The position numbers were made by a program, and so were the translations under genes. 12,688 nucleotides of DNA. Source: a bacterium (GTDB lineage Bacteria; Fidelibacterota; Marinisomatia; Marinisomatales; JAHJCW01). Position 1 is the first letter of the stretch. Every line of letters starts with the position of its first letter. The notes below the pieces were generated by a model, which was given only the letters and a program-made list of their open reading frames with translations, searched no databases and had not been told where the DNA came from. Positions 1-6,853 of the stretch are shown in pieces. The stretch is from contig JAUXHY010000010.1 in the NCBI GenBank assembly GCA_030621275.1, positions 1-12,688 of the forward strand, read 5' to 3'.

Positions 1-109
1 TTTTAATTATTTACTTCTGTATTTTAGCTTGGAAAAAAATTTGATTAAACATTCCGGAAAACTTCAGATATCACCAAACGTTATACACAAATAAAAACAG
101 GAAAGAACT

Positions 110-742
110 ATGAAAAGAATTGTAGAAATTCAGCAAGATTACTTTTTTGATGCTGAAAATGCAAATAAATATTTAAAGGATGCCAAAAATGCTTCAAACT
201 CAAGATTTAGTAATTTTTTGTCTTCATTGAAAAAACTTAATATTAAGGGAAAATATTTAGAGATTGGTTGCGGACCAGGAATCCTGACACAGACTATTGC
301 ATTACAACATCCAAATGTAGAAATTATAGCAAATGATATATCACCCGAAATGATTAAGCTTGCTCAACAGGATTTATCAAAAGATTTAAAGAAAAGAATA
401 AAATATAAAGTTGGGGATGCTTGCGATATTAATTCTCTAAAAGATTTGGGAAAGTTTGATTTGATTTATTCTACTTTTACATTACACCATTGGGATAATG
501 CGGAATTAGCAATAAAAAACTTATACTCAACACTAAACGACAATGGGATTCTTTATATACATGATTTAAAAAGAGTTTTATTTCTTTATTACATCAGAAA
601 ACAAAATGGCTTCTTCAATTCAATCCGAGCTTCATATAAACCAAAAGAAATAAAAATTATATTACAGAAAATCGGAATTAAGAATTATAAAATAAAAACG
701 ATATTCCCTTTTTTTATGCAATCCATTATGATAAGAAAATAA
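110..742 (+). CDS. Class I SAM-dependent methyltransferase
   Basis: A 210-residue protein with a Rossmann-like SAM-binding core. Motif I is visible as EIGCGPG (residues 51-57). An acidic residue ending strand beta2 (D76 in ANDIS) would bind the ribose of SAM. GDAC (102-105) and FDLIYSTFTLHHW (116-128) match motif II and the beta4 region of the methyltransferase_11/25 type. It would transfer a methyl group from SAM to an acceptor that the sequence does not reveal; small-molecule or lipid acceptors are common in this group. AGGAAAG at 99-105 supports the ATG start. The next gene begins 6 nt after the stop, so the two are probably co-transcribed. Base composition is strikingly AT-rich (by eye below about 30% GC) compared with genes further right, which hints at acquisition. 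The family is sure, the substrate unknown. Confidence 0.88.
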   Translation: MKRIVEIQQDYFFDAENANKYLKDAKNASNSRFSNFLSSLKKLNIKGKYLEIGCGPGILTQTIALQHPNVEIIANDISPEMIKLAQQDLSKDLKKRIKYKVGDACDINSLKDLGKFDLIYSTFTLHHWDNAELAIKNLYSTLNDNGILYIHDLKRVLFLYYIRKQNGFFNSIRASYKPKEIKIILQKIGIKNYKIKTIFPFFMQSIMIRK

Positions 743-748
743 ACATCT

Positions 749-1435
749 ATGTATCACAAAAATATAAATAAAAGAATTTTAATTTTTTGCATTTCTATAA
801 TCATATTATTAACTCGTTTCTTGGTTTCTCCGGAAATTAGAGAAGCAACAAGAGCATTTTTTGATTATCCTAACTATGAGGGAATATGGGCAGCTTTTGA
901 GCATATTTTTTTGTATACCACATTTACAGCAATATTATGTTTGCTTTTATGGTATGTTTTGTATAAAAAACAATTATTTCCATCCTTAAAAAGCTATTTC
1001 ATTTTTAATAAAAAGTCCCTTTTATATGGTGTTATATCAGGTTTATCAATATTTATCTTTAATATGATTATAGCATTCCTTTTAATCAAATTCACAGATT
1101 TAGAGGGATTAATAGGATTCAATTCTCAATTTTTAAAAGATTACTGGTTGATTATTGGCAATATATTTTCGAATTTTTATGAAGAATTAATATTTAGCGT
1201 GTTTCTATTAATATCATTTAGATACACCTTTAAGAAAAGTTGGATTGCAATAATTTTAACAGGATTAATATTTGGATTTATTCATACTCAATATCCAATT
1301 CATTTCAGAATAGTTTTATCAATTGCAGGCTTTATTACATCATGGGTTGTAATAAAAACAAATTCAATATGGGCAGCATGGCTAAATCATATGTTAGTTG
1401 ATGTTTTAATGGGTTTATTTATTATTCAACCTTAA
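749..1435 (+). CDS. CPBP-family intramembrane protease homologue with altered motif 1
   Basis: A 228-residue, very hydrophobic protein with about six to seven predicted membrane segments (for example around 10-26, 52-71, 91-113, 132-152, 165-180, 186-202, 207-226). The C-terminal half carries the CPBP (CAAX protease/bacteriocin-processing, ABI) signatures: a di-glutamate EELIF (145-149), FGFIH (175-179, FxxxH) and HMLVD (214-218, HxxxD). Members are glutamate-type intramembrane proteases or inactive relatives, often acting in peptide maturation or self-immunity. The Arg normally found in EExxxR is Ser150 here, so activity is uncertain. It follows the methyltransferase by 6 nt and has no strong Shine-Dalgarno, suggesting translational coupling. 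GC content is very low, like its neighbour. A methyltransferase plus CPBP protease could act together on a peptide or prenylated product, but no peptide gene is visible nearby. Confidence 0.8.
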   Translation: MYHKNINKRILIFCISIIILLTRFLVSPEIREATRAFFDYPNYEGIWAAFEHIFLYTTFTAILCLLLWYVLYKKQLFPSLKSYFIFNKKSLLYGVISGLSIFIFNMIIAFLLIKFTDLEGLIGFNSQFLKDYWLIIGNIFSNFYEELIFSVFLLISFRYTFKKSWIAIILTGLIFGFIHTQYPIHFRIVLSIAGFITSWVVIKTNSIWAAWLNHMLVDVLMGLFIIQP

Positions 1436-1498
1436 TATATGATTTCAGGATAAAAAATTGGACTAATTATTAAAGGATATTAAAAATAAATCAAAATT

Positions 1499-1522
1499 AT
1501 TTCATTCAATATTGAATGAAAT
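1499..1522. promoter_or_regulatory. Perfect 24-bp palindrome upstream of the transglutaminase gene (candidate operator)
   Basis: Two 12-bp half-sites, ATTTCATTCAAT followed directly by its exact reverse complement, with no mismatch and no spacer. It ends 7 nt before the AAGGAG ribosome-binding site at 1530-1535. Length and lack of a loop favour a site for a dimeric DNA-binding protein over an RNA hairpin. TTCATTCA-type arms resemble many TetR-family operators, which is inference only. The regulator is not in this window. Confidence 0.5.
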
Positions 1523-1529
1523 TGCTGAA

Positions 1530-1535
1530 AAGGAG
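1530..1535 (+). promoter_or_regulatory. Ribosome binding site that fixes the transglutaminase start at 1543
   Basis: AAGGAG lies 7 nt before the ATG at 1543. The earlier in-frame ATG at 1516 lies inside the palindrome, has no ribosome-binding site, and would put charged residues before a normal signal peptide. Confidence 0.8.
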
Positions 1536-1542
1536 AATTATT

Positions 1543-3186
1543 ATGAAAAAACTATTAACAGCATTATTAATATTAATGGTATTTAGTTCAATTGGTCTTG
1601 CGTATTCAGGAGAAGTAATTAAATCTTTTAATACACAGGGGAACTATCCTACAGGACTTTGTTTTGATGGGAAAAACCTTTGGCTTGCCGATCGGGGGAC
1701 CGATAAAATTTATTGTATAAATCCGGAAACAGGTACACTTATCCGCCAAATAGAGTCGCCTGCATATTGGCCAATGGGATTAGCCTGGGACGGTAAATAT
1801 CTTTGGAATGCCGATTATAGAGGTAGAACAGATAAATCAGAAGATTTTGACGGAATGATTTTTAAAATAGATCCCAAAGACGGAACAATTCTAAAGACCT
1901 TACATTCTCCTTCGAAAAGCCCAAAAGGGTTGACCTGGGATGGTAAATATCTTTGGTGTGTTGATGATAAAGCCGATAAAGTTATTCAATTCAGCTCTGT
2001 TGATGGTACAACTATAAAATCGTTTAAATCACCGGCAAGTGACCCAAAGGGAATTACTTTTGATGGTAAATATTTATGGATTTCTGACAGAGGAACAGAT
2101 GAAATTTATATGGTTGATCCCAAAACAGGCTTTGTAATTGTTATCCTGGATGCTCCCGGAAATTATGTACACGGATTAACCGTTAAGGATAAGAAATTAT
2201 GGGCTGTAGATTATGAAAATGATAAAATTTATCAGTTAAAAATAAGAGACAATGAAAAATTCATTCGCAAAGATAAGCAACTGCACAAAGTAACTTATAA
2301 TCATAATGTTACCTGCTACGGTCCGGGAAAAATTAAAACATTAGATGTAAACATTGCTCTACCTGAAAACAGAGATAATCAGACTATATTAAATGAATTT
2401 AGCTATAATATAAAACCAAACAATATTTTGACTGATAAATGGGGACAAAAAACAGCATTGTTCAAATTTAAAGATATCGAACCCGGAGAAAAAACAGAAA
2501 TACAGATAATCACCGTATTTGAAACTTATAATGTTCGCTATTTTATTTATCCCGAAAATGTTGGCTCAATTGAAGATATACCAAAAGATATTAAAGAAAA
2601 GTATCTGCTTGATGATGAAAAATATCAAATAAACAGCAAAGTAATTCAGGAAACAATTAAGCAGGTTGTTGGAAATGAAAAAAACCCTTACTGGATAATG
2701 CGAAAAATTCATCAATACTTAATTGGTCATTTGCATTATCTTATGGATGGTGCATGGGATACTGCTCCAACAGTAATAACAAACAAACATGGTTCATGCT
2801 CTGAATACACTTTTGTCTTTATTGCTCTTTGCAAAGCTGCCGGTCTTCCAACTAGATATGTTGGTTCAACATGGGACAGAAAGGAACTTGCCTATATGGA
2901 CGATGTATATCATCGTTGGGTTGAAGTTTATTTACCAAATTACGGTTGGATTCCAACTGACCCTACACAAAGTGATAAAACAACGCCTCGGGATCAGGCC
3001 TTTCCCATCGGACTCGTGCGTAATGCAGCGCTAATCACAACACAGTCGGGCGGAGGCTCATCAACTATGGAATGGACCTATAACAGTAATGAAAATTATA
3101 CTACTGAACCAAAAACCAATATTAATATAACTAACTATGCCGATTGGGATAAAGTTGATGATAAAATATTTAAAGAGAAAAAATAA
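1543..3186 (+). CDS. Exported beta-propeller/transglutaminase-like protein
   Basis: Starting at 1543, this is 547 residues. A Sec signal peptide covers about residues 1-20 (MKKLLTALLI..., likely cut near GLA-YS). Residues 25-235 hold five repeats of about 40-45 residues centred on GL-x-FDGKxLW-xxD, with GTDKIYxInPxTG strands, typical of a YVTN/NHL-like beta-propeller. A linking beta-domain follows (about 245-340). The C-terminal transglutaminase-like domain (about 375-475) shows the Cys-His-Asp triad: C419 in HGSCSEY, H457 in YHRWVEV, and D473 in GWIPTDPT. Such proteins act outside the cytoplasm as cysteine proteases, amidases or cross-linkers; which of these applies cannot be read. The propeller probably binds a partner. 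The carbonic anhydrase gene starts on the very next base, so they form one transcript. The domains are clear; the combination looks uncommon. Confidence 0.85.
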   Translation: MKKLLTALLILMVFSSIGLAYSGEVIKSFNTQGNYPTGLCFDGKNLWLADRGTDKIYCINPETGTLIRQIESPAYWPMGLAWDGKYLWNADYRGRTDKSEDFDGMIFKIDPKDGTILKTLHSPSKSPKGLTWDGKYLWCVDDKADKVIQFSSVDGTTIKSFKSPASDPKGITFDGKYLWISDRGTDEIYMVDPKTGFVIVILDAPGNYVHGLTVKDKKLWAVDYENDKIYQLKIRDNEKFIRKDKQLHKVTYNHNVTCYGPGKIKTLDVNIALPENRDNQTILNEFSYNIKPNNILTDKWGQKTALFKFKDIEPGEKTEIQIITVFETYNVRYFIYPENVGSIEDIPKDIKEKYLLDDEKYQINSKVIQETIKQVVGNEKNPYWIMRKIHQYLIGHLHYLMDGAWDTAPTVITNKHGSCSEYTFVFIALCKAAGLPTRYVGSTWDRKELAYMDDVYHRWVEVYLPNYGWIPTDPTQSDKTTPRDQAFPIGLVRNAALITTQSGGGSSTMEWTYNSNENYTTEPKTNINITNYADWDKVDDKIFKEKK

Positions 3187-3765
3187 ATGGATAAATCCTA
3201 TATATGGCAAGACTTAATAGACCAACTAAAAACCGGTAATACTAATTTTGTTAATGATAATCTGAATAACGATTTTCAAGATTCATCACGCAGAAAAACA
3301 GTTGTGGATGGACAAAATCCATTTGCTGTTATACTTACCTGTTCCGATAGCCGAATTGTCCCTGAATTAATATTTGACACCGGAATCGGTGAGTTATTTG
3401 TTATTCGTGTTGCGGGGAATATTGCTAATCCTTCGTCAATTGCTAGCATAGAATATGCCGTCGCACATCTAAATGTTAAATTAATTGTGGTGTTAGGTCA
3501 TCAAAATTGTGGTGCGGTTACAGCAGCATTGGCAGGTGGAGATCGTGGTAAAAATATTGATCATTTGTTTGATTTCATTCAACCGGCAATTTCTATATCA
3601 GACAGCAAAATAGTTGATGACGTTTCACATATACACGCCAAGCTGACAGCTGAAAAATTGATCAAAGATTCCAGTGTTATTGCCAAGGCGATTGAAGACA
3701 GCACGCTCAGAATCATCCCCGCTTATTATAGTCTTGAATCAGGCAAAGTAGCTTTCTTTGAATAA
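3187..3765 (+). CDS. Beta-class carbonic anhydrase
   Basis: A 192-residue cytoplasmic zinc enzyme interconverting CO2 and bicarbonate. The zinc ligands and catalytic dyad of the beta class are present: C52, D54 and R56 in CSDSR, then H105 and C108 in GHQNCGA. The strand ELFVIRVAGNIA (69-80) and SIASIEYAVAHL (84-95) are also typical. The length is slightly short for the family (about 200-220) but the fold appears whole. The start codon follows the transglutaminase stop with no gap, and its last 8 nt overlap the flavoprotein gene, so translation of the three genes is probably coupled. It likely supplies bicarbonate for carboxylases or balances pH. Why it sits with an exported transglutaminase is not apparent. 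Confidence 0.95.
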   Translation: MDKSYIWQDLIDQLKTGNTNFVNDNLNNDFQDSSRRKTVVDGQNPFAVILTCSDSRIVPELIFDTGIGELFVIRVAGNIANPSSIASIEYAVAHLNVKLIVVLGHQNCGAVTAALAGGDRGKNIDHLFDFIQPAISISDSKIVDDVSHIHAKLTAEKLIKDSSVIAKAIEDSTLRIIPAYYSLESGKVAFFE

Positions 3766-5014
3766 TTACGATGTTATTGTGGTCGGCGCCGGTGTAGCCG
3801 GATTAATTGCCGCCGGGCGCGCAGCAGAGTTGGGCGCAAGTGTTTTAGTTATTGAAAAAATGCGACGTCCGGGAATAAAATTATTAATCACCGGCAAGGG
3901 ACGCTGCAACATCACCAACTCGGATAGTATAGAAGATTTTATGAAAAATGTCCATCCCAACGGACGTTTTTTGAAACATGCTTTTTACACTTTTTTCTCA
4001 AAAGACATAATTGATTTATTGCATAATTATGGTGTGGAAACTGTTGTCGAAAGAGGCGGGCGGGTTTTTCCCGCCAGTAATAAATCTGTATATATTCTAA
4101 ATGCTTTATTGGCAAATGTAAAAAAATATGGTGCTGAGTTTCGGTATGATTGTAAAGTAAATAGACTTTTAACTAACCAAGATTCTGTTACCGGTGTAGA
4201 AATAATTGAAAATAGGCAAAAAAAGCAGATAACTGCCAAGAAAGTAATCATATGTACCGGTGGTAAATCTTATCCGGCAACCGGCTCAACCGGCGATGGA
4301 TATGCTCTCGCAAAATCCGTCGGACATACTATTGAACCACCCTTTCCGGCTCTTGTACCGATTGTTACAAAAGGAAACATTGCCGGTCAATTACAAGGAC
4401 TTGCCCTAAAAAATATTAATATTACTGTTTGGATAAATGGTAAAAAACAAACCGAAGCATTCGGTGAAATGCTTTTTACACATTTTGGACTTTCGGGACC
4501 AATTATTTTAACATTAAGCAGATTTATTGTTAAAGAACTCATCAATAATAATAAAATTGATATTTCAATCGATTTAAAACCAGCTCTCGATAATTCAAAA
4601 CTTGATAAACGTCTTTTACGCGATTTAAACGAATATGGTAAAAAGCAGATCGATAATATTTTTAAGCTTTGGCTTCCGGCAAAGTTGATACCTGTATTTA
4701 TTAAAGAATGTGAAATTGACCCCGCCAAGGCGGGGCATCAAATTACAGGTCAGGAACGGAAAAATATTAAGTCTCTAGTGAAAAATTTAAGATTTGAAGT
4801 AATCGGAAATCGGCCATTCAAAGAAGCAATTATTACTGCCGGCGGAATAAACACAAAAGAAATTGATCCAAAAACTATGCAATCAAAATTGGCAAAAAAT
4901 CTATACTTTGCCGGTGAGGTTATTGATGTAGATGCAAATACCGGCGGATATAATCTGCAAATTGCATATTCTACCGGATGGTTAGCGGGAGGGTCTTGTG
5001 TTAAATCAATTTAA
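3758..5014 (+). CDS. HI0933/YhiN-family flavoprotein (predicted FAD/NAD(P) oxidoreductase), TTG start
   Basis: A 418-residue flavoprotein. The FAD dinucleotide-binding fold starts at residue 4 (YDVIVVGAGVAG). Family hallmarks follow: KLLITGKGRCNITN (41-54), RGGRVFPAS (99-107), ATGSTGDGYALA (175-185), FGEMLFTHFGLSGP (235-248) and, near the C-terminus, ITAGGINTKEI (359-369), NLYFAGEVIDVDANTGGYNLQ (381-401). The substrate of the family is not established. The start must be TTG at 3758: no in-frame ATG precedes the FAD motif, and the next internal Met (35) would delete it. This gives an 8-nt overlap with the carbonic anhydrase gene, and AGGCAAAG at 3741-3748 may serve as a weak ribosome-binding site. 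GC content is higher than in the first two genes, and two GC-rich palindromes lie inside the gene. Confidence 0.93.
   Translation: MNNYDVIVVGAGVAGLIAAGRAAELGASVLVIEKMRRPGIKLLITGKGRCNITNSDSIEDFMKNVHPNGRFLKHAFYTFFSKDIIDLLHNYGVETVVERGGRVFPASNKSVYILNALLANVKKYGAEFRYDCKVNRLLTNQDSVTGVEIIENRQKKQITAKKVIICTGGKSYPATGSTGDGYALAKSVGHTIEPPFPALVPIVTKGNIAGQLQGLALKNINITVWINGKKQTEAFGEMLFTHFGLSGPIILTLSRFIVKELINNNKIDISIDLKPALDNSKLDKRLLRDLNEYGKKQIDNIFKLWLPAKLIPVFIKECEIDPAKAGHQITGQERKNIKSLVKNLRFEVIGNRPFKEAIITAGGINTKEIDPKTMQSKLAKNLYFAGEVIDVDANTGGYNLQIAYSTGWLAGGSCVKSI
4059..4075. repeat. GC-rich inverted repeat inside the flavoprotein gene (GGCGGG/CCCGCC)
   Basis: GGCGGG-TTTTT-CCCGCC forms a perfect 6-bp stem with a 5-nt loop in an otherwise AT-rich gene. 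It encodes part of the conserved RGGRVFPAS segment, so it is not an insertion. It shares its core with the palindrome at 4720-4735. Confidence 0.5.
4720..4735. repeat. Near-perfect 16-bp GC-rich palindrome inside the flavoprotein gene
   Basis: CCCCGCC-AA-GGCGGGG: 7-bp arms around AA, the most GC-rich stretch of the gene. It encodes DPAKAG (321-326). From memory of the family, an IDP-x-K segment occurs here without a gap, so the palindrome seems to replace sequence rather than add to it. It may belong to a dispersed CCCGCC/GGCGGG palindrome family in this genome. Confidence 0.45.
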
Positions 5015-5027
5015 ATAGCTAATTTTT

Positions 5028-5099
5028 GCTAAACATTAATGAATTTGCAAAGACATAACCTTTTATCGGTAACTTTATTGTGATTAACGGGTGTTAGGC
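5028..5099 (+). other. Possible attC-like site or cassette left junction ending in GTTAGGC
   Basis: GTTAGGC at 5093-5099 fits the integron R' core GTTRRRY, preceded by TGATTAAC, an L'-like box. A degenerate partner half lies upstream: GCTAAAC (5028-5034) pairs imperfectly with GTTAGGC, and TTAAT (5036-5040) pairs with ATTAA (5083-5087). The two R-to-L spacers differ (1 nt against 5 nt), which is poor for a true attC. This could instead be only the join between target DNA and the start of an inserted cassette, with the crossover after G5093. Confidence 0.33.
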
Positions 5100-5125
5100 A
5101 AAATAGTTAACACAAACCCCAACTT

Positions 5126-5131
5126 AAAGAG
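5126..5131 (+). promoter_or_regulatory. Ribosome binding site that supports the hydrolase start at 5139
   Basis: AAAGAG lies 7 nt before the ATG at 5139. The longer reading from GTG at 5091 would begin across the GTTAGGC box and add 16 residues before a normal signal peptide. Confidence 0.55.
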
Positions 5132-5138
5132 ATTTAGC

Positions 5139-6659
5139 ATGTTAAAATTCAGCTTTCAAAGATTTATTTTCAGACACAAACTTAACATCTTGTTCTATCT
5201 TCTGACCTTACTTCAATTTTCATCTGTTTTAGCTCAATCTGAATTCCCATATGTGCCTGATACTGTGAAGTCAGGTGATATTATTAAACAATTTACTAAG
5301 TTCAAGGTAGACGATAAATTCGTAGATGCTGAATGTGGGTATATCATTGTTCCCGAAAATAGAAGTAATCCCAATAGTAACCTTATTAAAGTCGCTTTTG
5401 TCAGATTTAAATCCAAGTTGAGGAAATCACTCCCACCAGTCTTTTTTTTAGGTGGAGGTCCTGGTAGCGAATCAATACAATTTGCCCGTCGCAAATTTAT
5501 ATTTTTTAATTTAACTCGCTGGATGGCAGGAGATGTAATCATTTTTGATCAGCGTGGCGTAGGGGAATCGCTTCCAAGTTTAAGCTGTCATGAATATGAT
5601 TTTCAACATGATAAACCATACAGCCGAGAAGAAATTAATCAACACATTGCTCAAACCACTCTGAAGTGTAGGGAACGGTTGATCAACCAAGGGATAGATT
5701 TGACTGGTTATAATACTTTTGAAATTGTTGAAGATATCGAAACCATTCGACTTGGTTTGGGGTATGAGAAGATTAATCTGCTGTCAGTGAGTTATGGTAC
5801 ATTAGTAGCATACAATTATATCAAGAAGCATGAATCAAAAGTTAACAGAGCTATTTTCGATGGTTTTCAAAATCCATCCCAGCCTTACTTTATTCATCCA
5901 GAAATCTATCAAAGAAAGCTGGAACAATTAGCCGAACTCTGTGCCAAAAATCAGTACTGCAGTGAACACAAGCTCAATTTCTTGAAAACTATGGAAGTAG
6001 TACTCGCAAATTTGGCCGTAAACCCTGTTCAACTTACTATTCCCCATCCGGAGACCGGAGAACCTACTTCTATTGGAATAAGCAAAGCACAAGCACAATA
6101 TGCAACTTATTTTTCTATGGGATTTCGAGATGGTATTGAAATGATACCAATTGCTTTTTACAAAGCACAGGAAGGAGATTATACAAAATTAGCTCAACTT
6201 ATTTTGCAATTGCCATCTTTTCCAGCTCATCAAGGAATGGCAGCTTCAGTTGTGTGTTCAGAAGGCTTACCTGAAAAATATGCCCCTATCATGCAAGCTG
6301 AAGCTAATGAATCTATCTTAGAAGATATTCCTATGTGGATGGGAGCAGGCGATATTTGCAGTATATGGGGAGTTCCTCCTGTTAATTCATCTTTTCTTAA
6401 ACCTGTATCATCAAAGGCTCCTGTATTATTTATTAATGGGACTCTTGATCCTATAACACCGATTGAAAATACCTTTGAAATTATTGATAATTTCCCCAAT
6501 GCGCGGCATCTAATACTTGAAGGAGGGGCTCACTATGATCATTTTGTTGTAACTCTCGCCACAATGAGGTACGGATTAAAGTTTTTGTGTAATCATGAAG
6601 TCAATTCAAAAACGGTTAAAGTCAATATTAGATTTAAGACAGACATCCACAGAAAGTAG
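5139..6659 (+). CDS. Exported alpha/beta hydrolase, TAP-like (tripeptidyl/prolyl aminopeptidase type)
   Basis: Starting at ATG 5139, this has 506 residues. The n-region is positive (KFSFQRFIFRHK) and the hydrophobic core LNILFYLLTLLQF ends near VLAQ (about residue 33), giving a Sec signal peptide. The alpha/beta-hydrolase fold shows the oxyanion loop GGGPGS (105-110), FDQRGVGES (137-144), the nucleophile elbow LSVSYGTLVAY with Ser218, the TAP-like C-terminal segment VLFINGTLDPITP with Asp437, and GGAHYD with His465. This matches S33-type peptidases that remove N-terminal di- or tripeptides or proline in the periplasm. The elbow reads S-x-S-Y-G where the first residue is usually Gly. The gene stands alone, with 124 nt before it and no co-directional follower, framed by attC-like sequences. 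Ester hydrolysis is a possible alternative activity. Confidence 0.87.
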   Translation: MLKFSFQRFIFRHKLNILFYLLTLLQFSSVLAQSEFPYVPDTVKSGDIIKQFTKFKVDDKFVDAECGYIIVPENRSNPNSNLIKVAFVRFKSKLRKSLPPVFFLGGGPGSESIQFARRKFIFFNLTRWMAGDVIIFDQRGVGESLPSLSCHEYDFQHDKPYSREEINQHIAQTTLKCRERLINQGIDLTGYNTFEIVEDIETIRLGLGYEKINLLSVSYGTLVAYNYIKKHESKVNRAIFDGFQNPSQPYFIHPEIYQRKLEQLAELCAKNQYCSEHKLNFLKTMEVVLANLAVNPVQLTIPHPETGEPTSIGISKAQAQYATYFSMGFRDGIEMIPIAFYKAQEGDYTKLAQLILQLPSFPAHQGMAASVVCSEGLPEKYAPIMQAEANESILEDIPMWMGAGDICSIWGVPPVNSSFLKPVSSKAPVLFINGTLDPITPIENTFEIIDNFPNARHLILEGGAHYDHFVVTLATMRYGLKFLCNHEVNSKTVKVNIRFKTDIHRK

Positions 6660-6853
6660 CAGAAATCTGACAATTATATCATATTATACCGAACTAAAGT
6701 TCAATTTCTGGTTTTGGTATGGAAACCATAAGTTAATGGTCAGGAATTCATAGCCTTAAAGCTCGTTTTTTTGGAAACTTTAAAAAATTATTTTTTTAAT
6801 TTGCAATTCCTTAATATACAGGCATATAAAAAATGAGTTGAAAAAACTACTTT
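6660..6853. other. Non-coding stretch after the hydrolase gene
   Basis: No gene is seen. There are small inverted repeats: CAGAAAT (6660-6666) with ATTTCTG (6704-6710), TGGTTT (6709-6714) with AAACCA (6723-6728), and the overlapping alternative TATGG-AAA-CCATA (6718-6730). T-runs follow at 6766-6772 and 6791-6797. Any of these could end hydrolase transcription, but none is a convincing GC-rich stem directly followed by a T-run. Confidence 0.4.

Noticed and set aside
4387..4728. A 113-codon open frame on the - strand inside the flavoprotein gene
   Set aside because: It is a shadow of a well-conserved coding sequence with no own ribosome-binding site or motif.
5091..5138. GTG start giving a 522-residue hydrolase
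   Set aside because: It crosses the GTTAGGC box, lacks a ribosome-binding site, and places 16 extra residues before a normal signal peptide; the ATG at 5139 has AAAGAG 7 nt upstream.
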